Origin: Odiellus spinosus
Lineage: Eukaryota; Arthropoda; Arachnida; Opiliones; Phalangiidae
Direction of reading: 5' to 3'
NCBI GenBank assembly: GCA_963920705.1
Contig: OY987226.1
Coordinates: 25,243,162-25,307,161, forward strand
Length of the DNA: 64,000 bases
The position numbers were made by a program, and so were the translations under genes. This document shows positions 1-13,100 of this stretch, one piece after another (within the stretch, counting starts at the first letter, position 1; each line of letters opens with the position of its first letter). The notes beneath the pieces were generated by a model that saw nothing but the letters and a program-made list of their open reading frames with translations, was not told the DNA's origin and searched no databases.

Positions 1-196
1 TAAAGTTTCTCGGAGAGATAATTATTTGGTTTCCCAAATTGTTAATACAACTTACAATGATACGTTCACACTTGTCACTTTGCATGAAAACGTTTTGAAA
101 ATTTTTTCAACATGAAAATATTTTCCAACTCAACTATTTTGTTTATTGACAAACTAACTCTAAAGTTCACCCTGACTACTTTTTACAAAGGGACAG
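1..196. other. AT-rich sequence, nothing recognised
   Basis: No coding exon, repeat arm or RNA gene was recognised. If the channel gene at 887 extends leftwards, this is intron sequence. Confidence 0.4.
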
Positions 197-704
197 ATAT
201 TAGTTGAAAAACCTTGTTGCATGGCAACAAGAAGGAACAGGTTATTCATAACGTAAGTACTACTTTCACAGTTGTAATTACAACTTTGAATGGACAGATA
301 TGATTATCATTCCGAGAACACCCATCACAACTTTAAATGGGCATATATTATAATTTTAAATGGGAGTGCCATTGATTCAAACCTTTCACGAATAACTCTG
401 CGAAAATTTGTGTTATAGAATGTAACAAGCACCAGCATTTCCAAAACTAAGCGATTGGGAAGTCTTGGGTACAGCATAATAGACCAAGTAGAAATTTTCG
501 CAGAGTTATTCGTGAAAGGTTTGAATCAATGGCACTCCCATTTAAAATGATAATATATGCCCATTTAAAGTTGTGATGGGTGTTCTCGGAATGATAATCA
601 TATCTGTCCATTCAAAGTTGTAATTACAACTGTGAAAGTAGTACTTACGTTATGAATAACCTGTTCCTTCTTGTTGCAATGCAACAAGGTTTTTCAACTA
701 ATAT
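197..704. mobile_element. Foldback / long-TIR MITE with 213-bp arms
   Basis: Positions 197-409 and 492-704 are reverse complements of one another over about 213 bp, with only a few mismatches. An 82-bp unique spacer (410-491) separates them. There is no coding capacity. Arms of this length and high identity indicate a fairly young non-autonomous foldback DNA element. I could not define a target-site duplication. It sits just upstream of the first channel exon seen in this window (887), presumably in an intron. Confidence 0.8.
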
Positions 705-886
705 ACTAGCGCACCATTTCCGATAAATCAAGGCGATTCTCGCGCTCGAGAAGATCAAAATTCGATTGTTTTTTTTTCTCGCGCGCGAGAATTAATTAAT
801 TTCCGAATTTCTACGCGCTAGCTACGCATTTAATAAAATAAGGATATTGTGAAGAAACTTTTATTTAGCGTATATGATATTTTTAG

Positions 887-1122
887 GAATTTGGTTTACA
901 AGTAATGCTTATCGAATTTTGGCAAGATCACTCTTTAAACGAATCCGCGGCTGGTGCTGGGTTTTACAAAAGACTTCCGATTTTCATACAACGATGCATT
1001 TGGAAGCCGGACACAATTTTTTTAAACGCGAAGACATCGAATTTGTACACGGACACTTTGCCAAATACCTACATTGGAGTTTCTAATGAGTTAGGCGAAC
1101 TATATCTGCACAGATGTGGGAG
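887..1122 (+). CDS. Channel exon: extracellular strands, loops A and E region
   Basis: The acceptor is the ag at 885-886 after a T-rich tract. The donor is gtaaga at 1123, with the exon ending in phase 2. The exon encodes 78 residues from EFGLQVMLIEFW to GELYLHRCG. It includes the WKPDTIFLNAKTS signature typical of the agonist-binding domain of Cys-loop receptors. The two overlapping open frames here (874 and 905) resolve into this single spliced frame. Confidence 0.88.
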
Positions 1123-4100
1123 GTAAGATTTTCATGGCTTTATTGACGGGCCATGAAATCGTTAACAATGATGTCTATTTCTAAGCAAGAATATAACATT
1201 TTGTTAGAGAGAGAGAGCAATTTAATATCTTTAGAATTATAGTTAGTGATTTTAGTCTACTACTCCAAAGATTTTATTTAAAAGACAAAACACGAACACA
1301 ACATGGTGCATATTCCTATCTTACCAAAAAACTTCACTTTTTTAGACAAAAAAAGGCCCCTTTTTTAGGCCGTGAAGTTTTTCGATAAGATAGGATGTTA
1401 TGTTCGTGTTTTGTATGATGAAACATATTCCTTGGGAGAAATTATAGTAGGTGTAAAAACGTCATACTACACGGTTGTTTCATGTAGTATTAATAATTCA
1501 GCCAAGCCCCTTTGATAGATATTCCCTACCTTACAGGCCCGCTTTTAGTGAAGCACACAATCAGGCGACAATGCCTATTTTAGATAATATTTTTAAGTGG
1601 TATAACGGAAATAGTACTTGTTGCTACACAAACAAATTTTCTTCATTTTTTATGTCATCCTGAAGAAGCTTTGCTCCGGCTTAGTTTCATAAGGATCTTT
1701 GGGGGGTAAGGCTATCAAAATCAACATTGCTACTCGACATCGTCCCTATGTTTAAACATTGAGGGCGTTTCTTCCAAGGTTAATATAATTTGGTGCAATG
1801 ATTGCCTCGCTATAAACTATCGGATTTCGATGCAATAAGCACCACACCGTCGAAAAATCAATGAAATGTTTTGGTGAGTGGACCTTTTTCTCCCTTTAAA
1901 CTACCCAAAATCGAATAGAAACCGTACCCCCCCCCCTCATTATGGCATTGGTGGAAGACGAAGATTGGAAGCAAAAAGAACTAATATCTCAATTACACAC
2001 TAAATATATTAAACCAATAATTCAAATCCAAAGTATACTTCTTACCAAGATAAAGTTGAATGCAAAAGAATCAAAATTAATTGAAAATTCCAACGAGGGT
2101 ACGAATTTTGAGAAACAGTCAGCAAAAATTTGCTTTATAATGAATTAAATTTAATACAAATGCATATCGAGTAAAAAAGGTCAGTGTTCTTCTTTTAAAA
2201 CAATATCAGAATTTTGAAGTTTCGCGAATAGGTAAACCTATGAATGGCTTCAGTATACCAACACAACCCTGAACTAGCTGGTATATTAGGAGTATTAACC
2301 ACATTCTATGACATACTGGCTTTCCTTTGAGCCGCTAAAACTTTCCTTCTTTCATTTTCCCTCCTACGATACTCTGGATCAGCTCTGCGCTCTCTCATTT
2401 TCTCTCTAGCTTTATGTTTTTTCAGTTCCTCTTTAAATATACCTTCGTCTCCTTCCATTTTTTTAAAATATTTAAATTTTCTATGTAAATAAAACACCAA
2501 CTCAACAAAAAATAACCCAAATTAATTTTGAATAAATTCAACGCAGCAATCTCAGGATTGTGTTAACTCTTAACACACAAAAAATACTAAAAAATAAAAA
2601 AACTGGGAAATATTCGAAGTATAAAACTCGTGAAGTCGGTAACCAAAATATATCAGAAAAATCAATCGGTCAATCGTAAAAAGACTCTTTTACGAAAGCG
2701 AAAAATGAGTACAGAGAAAAATGAATTAGAAAATACCTTTTGATTTTCAAACTAATTTTTCCGTCCCAATTCAGAAATAAAAATAAGAATTCAGATATAC
2801 CAAAAATGTCCAAATAACAATATTTCAAACAAGTAATTCAAATTCAAAATTACTACCTTAACAATAAATTGTATTCAAACGAATCAAACTTAATTAAAAA
2901 TTTCAGCAAACCAAATCTCTATCTACAGAACCAGCTTCGTCAAAGATTTCAATAGAATGAAGTGATTTAAAGTTCAATATAAAATTTAGATAAGGAAGGT
3001 CAAGGTCCCTCAATAAAAATATATCGGCGGTTAGAAAAGTCTAGAGTATTTGTAGACCAAGTAACGCCATTAGTCAAAATTTTTGATCAAAATTAACTTA
3101 TGACCTCGACATGGCCTACGCAATCGCTAGTACACATATTCCATAAACAATTTCGCTTTCTGGTGCTACTCAGTCTACAGATACCCTAGAAAGCTGTATA
3201 GAAAATTTTAGATATATAAGACCACATCAATAATCCTGTGGCCCCACAATCAATTTTTTATAAATTTATTTCAGACAGGGCGGACCTATATAAATAATAA
3301 TAATATAATCATCTCTATATCCCTGTGAACGCGCCTTTATCTATTATATAAATTAGGTCGTTTCTATCTTGGATACCTGTGTAAACGCAACTTTATTTAT
3401 ATTCTTCAATCCACCCCAAGTTTGCAGCAAGCTTAAGCCTATACTGCAGTTTGCTTTTTTAACTAAATGATATATATGGAAAATGGTTTAGCGCGTGCTG
3501 CCAACTCAAGCATTTCTTTAAATTTTTAGCCAATTTCTTAAATATCTTCTAAACTATCTCGAATTTTAAATTGATTTTTCAACTGTATTATTAATTAGAT
3601 TAATTTTAACCATTTTGATACTTTTAATTATAATTTAAATTAATATTGCGTTTCTCACCATAAGGCTCATTTGCATTCATTCCAAAAAGGTAGTATAAAA
3701 ACCTTTCGATGGGCTTTATTAATCTAGCGATGTGACCATGAAGTTGGAGAAAAACCCACTCTTTCCAATGTCTTGATGATTCTTGATCTCTAAGGGTTTG
3801 GTTCACAAAGCTAATTTACCCAGGTGGGGCGATGTTTGGAGAGTGGGAGGTTGATGTGGACCATATTAGTGAGGAACGCCTCGCTAGTATGGCCCGCTGG
3901 GATCGGAAATTGGAGGTTGGACCTTGGTGTGGGGATGGTCGGAGGTGTTTATAACAGTGGGAGACGTTCCATTGCATATAATCGCCTTCAACTGCCCAGC
4001 ATCGAAGCTCGACCGTAAAGTGGATGGTGGAGGGTGATAATATCCAATCGGAGACGTCCTGTTATATATAATTGCACGACACTTGAAACTCAATTTTGCA

Positions 4101-7100
4101 GCCGTGCTTCAAGGGGGTAATTCCATTTAAACGGAATTGAACGATAAGCTGGCATGATTACGTCGCTAGACTTTTTGCTCCACAAGCTAGGTCACGTGAT
4201 TTCCGGTTACACAGGATCAGGATATCCCCTTACACAGGAAGTGACACACAGCCACACAGATATGACCAGTGTAAAACCTCCCCCTGAACTAAAGTTCAGT
4301 CAGGGAGTTAAAAATTTAAGAGAATTTGTTTTACGCTATACGGGAAGGTAAACCTAAATATACAGGGTGGAAACCTTCGCCGGCGTCCAGTCGAGATACT
4401 TCCCCTTACGCATTGTTGTTATTCAGTGAAATGTTAAGGGATTTACAGGCGCTATTGGGATCAGTTCACTTCAGTTCCACTTAATAATCTAAGGTTTCAG
4501 TTTTAATGTAGAGAAATGAAATGCATAAGTGAAATCAATGACGGATTTAATTTAATTTAATTAGGAAAGAAAAGATGTCACTTGCGGAAACCAAATAGCC
4601 CAAATTGAAGTTAATCAAACATTTCCAAATTTAAACATTAAACTCTTCAAATTTAATAACATTAAATGTTCAAAATGTCTTCCGTCGACATTGACACATT
4701 GCCGACAACGGAATTGCCAGTTTTCTCTTTCGTGAGTTAACATCTCGGGAGAAACGAGAGCAGCCGCTTGCTGAATTCGGTCTCGAAGGCTATCAAGTGA
4801 TGGTGGCTCAGTGGCGTACACAAGGCTTTGTACATACCCCCAAAAGAAAAAATCCACCGGCGTAAAATCTGGCGAACGAGGTGGCCAAGCGACTGGACCA
4901 CCACGACCTATCCATTGGGGACCGAATTCCGCGTCTAGCCAATCCCGAGAAACACGTGCAAAATGCGGTGGTGCACCATTGTGCTGGTACCAGACTCGTC
5001 TTCGTTCTGCTAAGGGAAGATCGTCTAGGGCATCGGACACTACGGTGTTTAAGAGACGCGGAATTCGGTCCCCAATGGATAGGTCGCGGTGATCCAGTCG
5101 CTTGGCCACCTCGTTCGCCAGATTTTACGCCGGTGGATTTTTTCTTTTGGGGGTATATACAAAGCCTTGTGTACGCCACTGAGCCACCAACACTTGATAG
5201 CCTTCGAGACCGAATTCAGCAAGCGGCTGCTCTCGTTTCTCCCGAGATGTTAACTCGCGAAAGAGAAAACTGGCAATTCCGTTGTCGGCAATGTGTCAAT
5301 GTCGACGGAAGACAGTTTGAACATTTAATGTAATGCTTTGTTATTAAATTTGAAGAATTTAATGTTTAAATTTGGAAATGTTTGATTAACTTCAATTTGG
5401 GCTATTTGGTTTCCGCAAGTGACATCTTTTCTTTCCTAATTAAATTAAGTTAAATCCGTCATTGATTTCACTTATGCATTTCATTTCTCTACATTAAAAC
5501 TGAAACCTTAGATTATTAAGTGGAACTGAAGTGAACTGATCCCAATAGCGCCTTTAATCCCTTAACATTTCACCGAATAACAACAATGCGTAAGGGGAAG
5601 TATCTCGACTGGACGCCGGCGAAGGTTTCCACCCTGTATATTCAAGAGAACTAACCTCGGACATGCAAATCTAAAATAATCATAATGAAGTCTTGTCTCA
5701 TATAATACCAATGTAAACTACTGTACATTTTACTATCTATTTTTGGGAAAATATTTAATAATAATAAAAACTTTGTAGTAGTAGACTAAAACCACTAACT
5801 ATAATTTTAAAGATATAAATCGCTCTTTATTAACAATTTGAGTCCCTTCACAGGTTTCATACAAATCATATAAAGAGCCTTTTTTAAGGGTTCGAAGCAA
5901 CCTATTTTTGTAAATTTCTGCCCCTTTTTCGAACCCTCCCTTAGTTTATATATATAAACTAATCTTAAAGTTTACAATATTTAATCGTTAATCGAAAAAT
6001 TGGTCATGGAAGAAGGAACAATTCCTTAAAGCAGGAGAACACAATCAGGGGCTCTCAAAAAATAGCCAGTCCGGATTATATCATCAGGTTTAAAACGGTT
6101 TAATATAATTAAAATTTCATGCTTTTAAAAAAAAAACTATTCAAAGATTATTGAACATTTTAAAACATAAGCAATGAAAAACATCATGCATAAAAATTCA
6201 AGGTGAGTTTAGATTGCACGATATTTTTGCTATTTTAATTACTGGAAGAATTTAAAAATAACATCAATAATAGAGGAAGGTTTCCTAGGTCATCTTTATC
6301 CGTTTTTTGGAAATTATGAAGACCGTGTGTATCCCTTTATCTAAACTCGAATTTCATCAGAAACCGTAATGTTATTTCCAATGGACCCGCGGCGCTTGAT
6401 AACTGAAATCGTCGTCGTATTCTTCTTCCCACTGTCCACCGAATTCGAGTTAATTCATTTGATATTTTATCAAATTATTATTTTAATATATCTCTTCACG
6501 GCCTATATATAAGCGAGATTTACAGATTCGGTACTCATAGATGCACAGCGCCTTATGTTTACGTGGGTGGTTTACGTTAGCGTTTAGAATTTCGGTGAAC
6601 CCTCTCGCTTGCGCGATGGTGTCGTCTTCGATTGTTTTGGCAATAGTTTCTCACCTATATTTCGGTGATAATAGACTTCTTTCTCACGATATTTTGGGTA
6701 GAGTACTTGAATAAACCGAGGCGATTAAATCTAAATCGCATTATCTAGAAAAAGGGTAATTCTAGTTAATAATAAATAATTCTAGTTAGTAATAAAAGGC
6801 ATAGGTAATAAATATCACTTGAGTTGGACTTCATATCATGCTAAATGCTCAATTACACATGAAATCTAAAGTTTAACGTTTTCAATCTCTACTTTATTTT
6901 TTAATATACTCGAGTTATGAGCCTAGGATGTGCTTTAGATCCGAGACTTTAATAATTGACAAACTACTTAATATCACCATGTAATGTTATCCTATTGCAC
7001 TAATTCTAACTCAGCTGCTAAATAATGATACATCAGTTAAAATACTAAAACAACTTTATTCGTTCGCGTCACAAACAACTCTGCCTTTCTTAATCGAAAC

Positions 7101-10100
7101 GCATACATAAGAAACCTCGTATACACGTTATCAGTAGAGCAGTTTGTTTTTTTTATCTTATCTAATATCGGTAAACGTCTACAGTTATATGGGTTTTTTT
7201 AAAGATGCTTTTTTTAGCTATCGTTACATCTTCCTTTTTTTTCAAATTCTTTTTTTTTTCCTTTTAATTCCTAACATCTAAATATGAAATTTTAAATCCT
7301 AAGAGTCTACATAGCCAAAACTATACAAATTAAGTCTCTCTGGTTTTCTTCGTTGTCGTTTGGATCTTCTGATTGTTTTCACGTCAGCATCACTGCTGGT
7401 CTCCTTTGTATTACTGGTACTCGGCATGTCTGATGGTGATCGACGATTTGATTCATCGCTGCTGGCCGTAGACAACGGGTCCTTTTGTCTCGAGTCTGTC
7501 ATTGGGCTATGACTAGTGTCCGTGATGGGTATTGAACCCCGTAGTCTCGGTGTACTCAAAGTTCTAATATGACGATCTTCTGCATCTTTGTTTGGAAACC
7601 TGTATATGAGAGATGTGTCTTCATCTTGTTTACACTCAGACTCTTTGCTCGGACTCTTGTCTAATCTTTCATTGACTTTCCTTAAGTGTCTTCTATTTCT
7701 TCGCCATATCCCTCCTCTCTCAAGTTCGACTTCGTAGGATCTAAGCGCTACTTTCTGTCGTACACGGGCTCTTTCTGTCCAAATTCCTTGTTTATTTTGA
7801 ATTCTAACTATGTCTCCCGGTTTCAGTTCATCCAATTCTTTCCCTTTTTCTTGTTGCTTCCGCTTTACGAGCTTATCCCGTTTACCGTATAATTCCATTG
7901 TCGGTAGACGAGTTCGAATGGACCTTCCCATTAAGAGTTCAGCCGGAGACTTGCCATGTTCCAACGGTGTATTTCTATAACTTAGTAGACCCAATTGGAA
8001 GTCTTCCTGCGATTCCATGGCTTTCTTCATCAAACGTTTTGCGATTTGAACTCCTTTTTCTGCAAGGCCGTTTGATTGTGGATATGTTGGACTTGACTTT
8101 GTGCTGAGGAAATCATACTCTGTTGCGAAATCATTAAACTCTTGTGATTCGAAAGGAACGTTGTCCGATAAAACTTCTTGAGGAATGCCGTGACGGCTGA
8201 AAACTCTTTTCAGGCATCTAATTACTGTTGTTGCTGACATGGTTTTCAATTCTTCCACTTCAATGTAATTCGAGTATGCATCAATGACCACCAGAAAGTT
8301 TTTTCGGTGTGATGAAAAATGTCAGTGGCTACTCGAACCCATGGTTTATCGGGTGCCTCTCTTAGGATATAAGGTTCTTGTCGTTGCGTGTACTGAAACA
8401 TATTACAGGTGGAGCATTTCTTGCACTGTTCTTCTATTTGAACATTCATATTCGGCCAATAAAGGGATTGTCGAGCCCTCCTGCGACATTTCTCTATGCC
8501 CAAGTGTCCATCGTGTATTATCGTGAGCATATGTTTTCGTAGAGTCATCGGCACGACAATTCTGGATCCTTTTAATACTAGTCCATTGGCCTCTGTTAAT
8601 TCCTCCTTAATGCTTCCATAGCTTGTGGTGTGAGTGTTCTTCATTTTCCAGCCACTCCGTATTTGCTGTATCACGCTCTGGAGAGTGATATCCTTGTTTG
8701 TTTCCTCCATCAAACGCTCCATCATTGACTTGCTCACCGGCAAGGATTGGACTACCGAATTAATATGGATTTCCACTTCTTTGTGCGTTTGTTCGTCTTC
8801 TGCCGTCCTCAGCGGTAAACTGGCGCGTGATAGCGCATCTGCTATGATAAGACTTTTCCGTAGATGTAATTATGAAATCTTTGACAACCGAAAACGAGTC
8901 CCAAACTTTCTTTCTCAATCTGCGCGTATCTTGTTTCCGCTTGCGTTAACGTTCTAGACGCATAGGCGACTGGACACCATTCTTCACCGTGTCTTTGCAT
9001 TAGCACGGCTCCTAGTCCGTCTTTGGACGCGTCTGTAGAGACTTTCGTGTCTTTTTCTGGGTCGTAGAACTGTAATACCGGTTGTTTTGTTAATACTTCT
9101 TTGATGTGATTCCATTCCTTGTGGTGTTCGGGTAAGATTTGCTTATCATCTACGTCTTTGTTCTTCAAACTTCGTAGATGTACTGTGTGTGCCGAGAGGT
9201 TCGGAATGTACTTTCCGACAAAATTAACGACTCCTAGAGCTCGCTGTACCTCGGTTTTCGACGTTGGCGTAGGCATTTCTAGCAGCGCCTCTATTTTCTT
9301 CGGGTCAGGTCTTACTCCGTGTCTTGAAATTATTTCTCCCATATATGTTACTTCACCTGCTCGGAACACACACTTCTTTGCATTTAGTGTTGCTTTCGCG
9401 TTCTTCAGTTTCGACAGTGCTTCTCTGAGATTTTGATCATGTTCTTCACTAGATTTTCCCCATACCAGGACATCGTCATGTAGCTTAATGACGTTGATAT
9501 TAAGTAGTTGGCCAATTATTAAAGTCGCGGAACTCGAGTATATTAAAAAATAAAGATTTAGAATGTCAAATAGGATAGGCGAAACGGAAGTTGATGTCAG
9601 CGAGTTAAATAAACGGCCACATACTTCTGGTCTCCTGTTTTAAAGAATTGTTCTGCCTTCCATGCCCATTTTTGTCGATGCGATTCAATATTATAAAATT
9701 TAAGATTAGATTATGTAATCCCTCATGCTCACCCGTCCCTCTTCTAACTTTGTAGGTAAGGTTAGGTTAGGTTAGGTTAGTTGATCGCACGAACTAGCCC
9801 GTCACTTTAACAAGTTAATCAATAGCTCGGGCTAACCCATTACTCTTGTAATATTTTAGGTAAGGTTAGGTTAGTTAAACCGGTAAGATTCCAATTGCGC
9901 AGTTCCCTTTTGCGCAGTTCCCACAAGCGCATTACCTTTTGTGCAGTTTTTCATTTGCGCAGTTTTCCATTTCCGCAGGTTTCCGTTTCCGCAGTTTCCA
10001 TTTGCGCTTTTTTCATTTGCGCAGTGTTAATTTGCAGGTTATGTTAGGTTACGTTAAGGCGGAAGTAAAAGGTTATTTAGTACGGTGAAAACAATATAAA

Positions 10101-13100
10101 TGGTGACCTTGTACTATTATTATTTTCTGATTTTTATTAGTCATGGATTAGTTGTAAGTGCACTCCATGTATTAGTGTTCCCTCGCCTTCCATCCTTTTT
10201 CTTTTCCTCGATAGGGGAAACATCTATTCTTCTCTCCTGTTCAATCGTCATCATAAAAGTTGCATTTGGGCTTTGCCTTTTTAGCCGGAACATGGATTAA
10301 TTATACGTATAATTAATCCATTACCAGAAGACCAAAAACATTTATTTATTTTGCTTAGGGTGACATACTCGGGGAAATTAGGAACTAACAAAAAACATAG
10401 TTTTTAATCGATTTCTTCTCGGATTTCAAACCGATTTAAATGAAATTGCTTTATGTCACGTAAGCTTGAAATCCTCGTCGTTCATTTAAATTTTTTCGGA
10501 CTACTAGTTCGGAAAAACGATTTAAAAACCTACTCGTACAAATAAATTTTTTATTTTAAGTAATGAGTACTACATTTTTTTATATTACTTCATGTCACAG
10601 AGGATAGGTGACGACTAATTATCATGTAAACCACAATTTGATAGGTGTAGCGGTTTTCTCTAATCAACGTCAGAAAAAAATGTAATTTTTCGCCTTTTCT
10701 GAATGAGAAATTTTTACTTCCCCCTTAATTATATTATAAGTTAGGTTAGGTTAGGTTAGTTTATCACTCGAACTAGCCTGTCCCTCTTGTGGACAGCTCG
10801 AATGGCAAACTGCGCAAATAGAAAACTGCGCAAATAGAAAACTGCGCAAATGGAGAACTGCGCAAATAGAAAACTGCGCAAATGGAAATGCGCAAATGGG
10901 AAACCGCGCAAATGGCTACTGCCCAAATGAAAATGCGCAAGTGGGAAACTGCGCAAGCGGACGCAAACCAAATTGGCATGGAAGGTGGAACAATTCATAA
11001 AAAATTCAATTTTAATCTCTGACTAATTATGTGCTTGATATTAAAGGAACTAGCTGCGATTTTTAAAGTCCCCTTCTTTTCTAGCTTAGCAGGCGACGTT
11101 GATCATAAAAAACTGTACAGCCAAATCTGGCTGTGTGCATGAGAGAAGAGCTTTTCTAAAGGGGCAAGTTTCAGATCAGATAGGGCCTTTAAAGAGATTA
11201 TGTCCTTTTTAAGGGTTCGCAACAGCCTCTTTCTCGCGCACAAATTAATTAACTGTTCCCTACCAGTTGACCATAAGAAATTGTACAGTCAAAGCTAGGC
11301 TGTGTGCATAAGGGAAGAGCATTCTAAAGGAGCAAACTTCTGAGCAGATAGAGCCTTTAACAGACCCATTTTCCATTTTTTGTACAGATATCGACTAACT
11401 GTAAGCTGTAGTATGGAATTTCGCCTCTTTCCGATGGACTCGCAGTATTGTTCGCTAGAAACTGGACTTCGTAAGTATTAAAATATACATTAGATGATGA
11501 AGATGATACGTAATTAATTAGTAGACACTAGAACTTGGTACTAATATATACAATATACAGCTTCTTTGACATCTTCCTGATTGATATGTCTAAGCAACGC
11601 CTACGTTATTTTTAATCTAGCCCGACAAAAAAATGGTTAATGATAAACAAGATGGGGCGCTGGGTCACGGTTATAGTTACGCACGCTCGAAGTTCAGTTG
11701 TTAATTATAACCGCGGCCGAAGTTCAGTTGTTAATTATAACCCCGGCCGAAGTTAAAAATTTTATGTTAGTGGTTTTGAGAACTTTATTTTTCGAGTTAA
11801 GTGGTTTGTACGTTAAGTTTTTGAAGTTAAAGGTTTTCGCGTAGCCAGCGTGTTTACTTAAAACCGCGGCCAGTAGAGATGTATGAAGGAAAAGATTACT
11901 ATATTTTAGATAGGGGCCATAGAGTTAGCATGCCAGGTTTTAAAAAGAAAATCTAGTAACGGTGGACCAAATCCATTAGGAAAAAAGCCAACATGTTGGG
12001 GCTATAGAGTTTTTTTTATTAAATTCTAGAATAAAAAAAACTACGATTTGGACCTATTTTAGCTTGTGTACAATGTTAAAAAATGTGTCTTTAATTTTTT
12101 GAGAGGATTGTTTATATAATCATCTCCTTCCAACGATTAATTCCACCAAATGACAATTAAAAAACTTAGTCGGCTATTACATAACCCATTAGTCTACCAA
12201 GGGTAAACTGAAATGGTTCGTGATTTTTTGTCAAAAACAAGTTGCGTCCACCCAGGAAGAAGTTCAATTACGTTGGATGAAGAACCAGTTCGGGGACGGA
12301 GTCTATTACCAAAACAAGATCGAACCCCTTAATTTTGAAATAGAATTCCTGAACGTAAATGTCACGGAAATTAAGGGTAAGTACCCTAATGAAAACCTTC
12401 GATAATACTAACATGGAACAGTAGAAAAAAGGTGAGTTGAAGATTTGTGTCTAAGAGTAGCGTTCTCAACCATTAAACAGAACTTACGAGACTAAGCCAA
12501 GCGTGATATTAGCCTGCATACGCCCTTGGCCCATAAAGTCTTATTCTTCACTCAGAGAAAAGAAGACGGAAAATTTCAATTCCCACGATATTATTTTTCC
12601 CCTCTCCCTCCACTCTCCACTTCGATTGCTCACTGATGAGGATCCGTACGCTACCTAGCATTAGATATCGTTACTCTTAGGGAGGGTTTCAAATACTCTT
12701 GTTCCATGTGATCGAATTCAAAATGGTGAACGAAAAAAATGAGGATAAAAAAACTAACGTAACCTAACCTTACATAAGCCTTTTTCGATCCTCGAATAAT
12801 TTTAAAGTCGGTAAATTGGGAATAAACTCTTGTGGAACAAGGGGATCTATATACTGATTAGATTGTTTCCCACCTCCTCGTCGTCCGACGAGGTTATTTA
12901 AGTGGGCGGCTAAAGTCAATACTTTGCTCTAGAATAGGTCTATTGAAAGGAACTCTGTACCGTGGGCCACAGCCATCAATACCCCTAACAGTTAAGCCTC
13001 ATTTTCATGGTCGCTAGTACGCTAGATTTTTACACGCTCCATCCGCGTATCTAAACGAAACCGATATTTCACGCGCACGCCAGGGTTTCAAGCGCTGGTG

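Larger units (their letters stand above)
4361..5638. mobile_element. Palindromic mariner-family derivative, copy 1
   Basis: The element is 1278 bp with ends TACAGGGTGG..CCACCCTGTA and TA target duplications (4359-4360, 5639-5640), as expected for Tc1/mariner. Its left arm (4361-4936) is the reverse complement of its right arm (5054-5638), around a 117-bp single-copy centre. Both ends are therefore the 3' end of one parental transposon, and both strands encode the C-terminal part of the transposase. The whole 5' half, including the DNA-binding domain and first catalytic Asp, is missing, so it must move in trans. A second copy with the same breakpoints and length is at 19244-20521. It lies in the channel intron. 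Confidence 0.92.
9506..11387 (+). other. Intron: R1 fragment, TTAGG runs and inverted GCGCA minisatellites
   Basis: Positions 9506-9580 are an R1 fragment in the opposite orientation to the 6370-6990 copy. Two short-repeat arrays follow (annotated separately), each beside TTAGG runs. At ~11095-11190 and ~11265-11360 two diverged direct copies of a ~100-bp segment (GTACAG..GGCTGTGTGCAT..GAAGAG) lie just before the Cys-loop exon. There is no other coding signal. Frames at 10756-10998 are read-through of the repeat. Confidence 0.55.

Noticed and set aside
4811-5179. Frames beginning MAYTRLC on both strands of the mariner palindrome
   Set aside because: Antisense and alternate-frame shadows of the transposase remnant, mirrored by the palindrome.
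6370-6990. Repeat R1 as the 3' LTR of the gypsy fragment at 7299-9505
   Set aside because: Its position fits, but the TATA-like and AATAAA-like signals run opposite to the gypsy coding strand. R1 copies elsewhere lack gypsy sequence beside them.
10756-10998. 80-codon frame with FAHFHLRSFLFAQF pattern
   Set aside because: Read-through of the GCGCAAATGG minisatellite.
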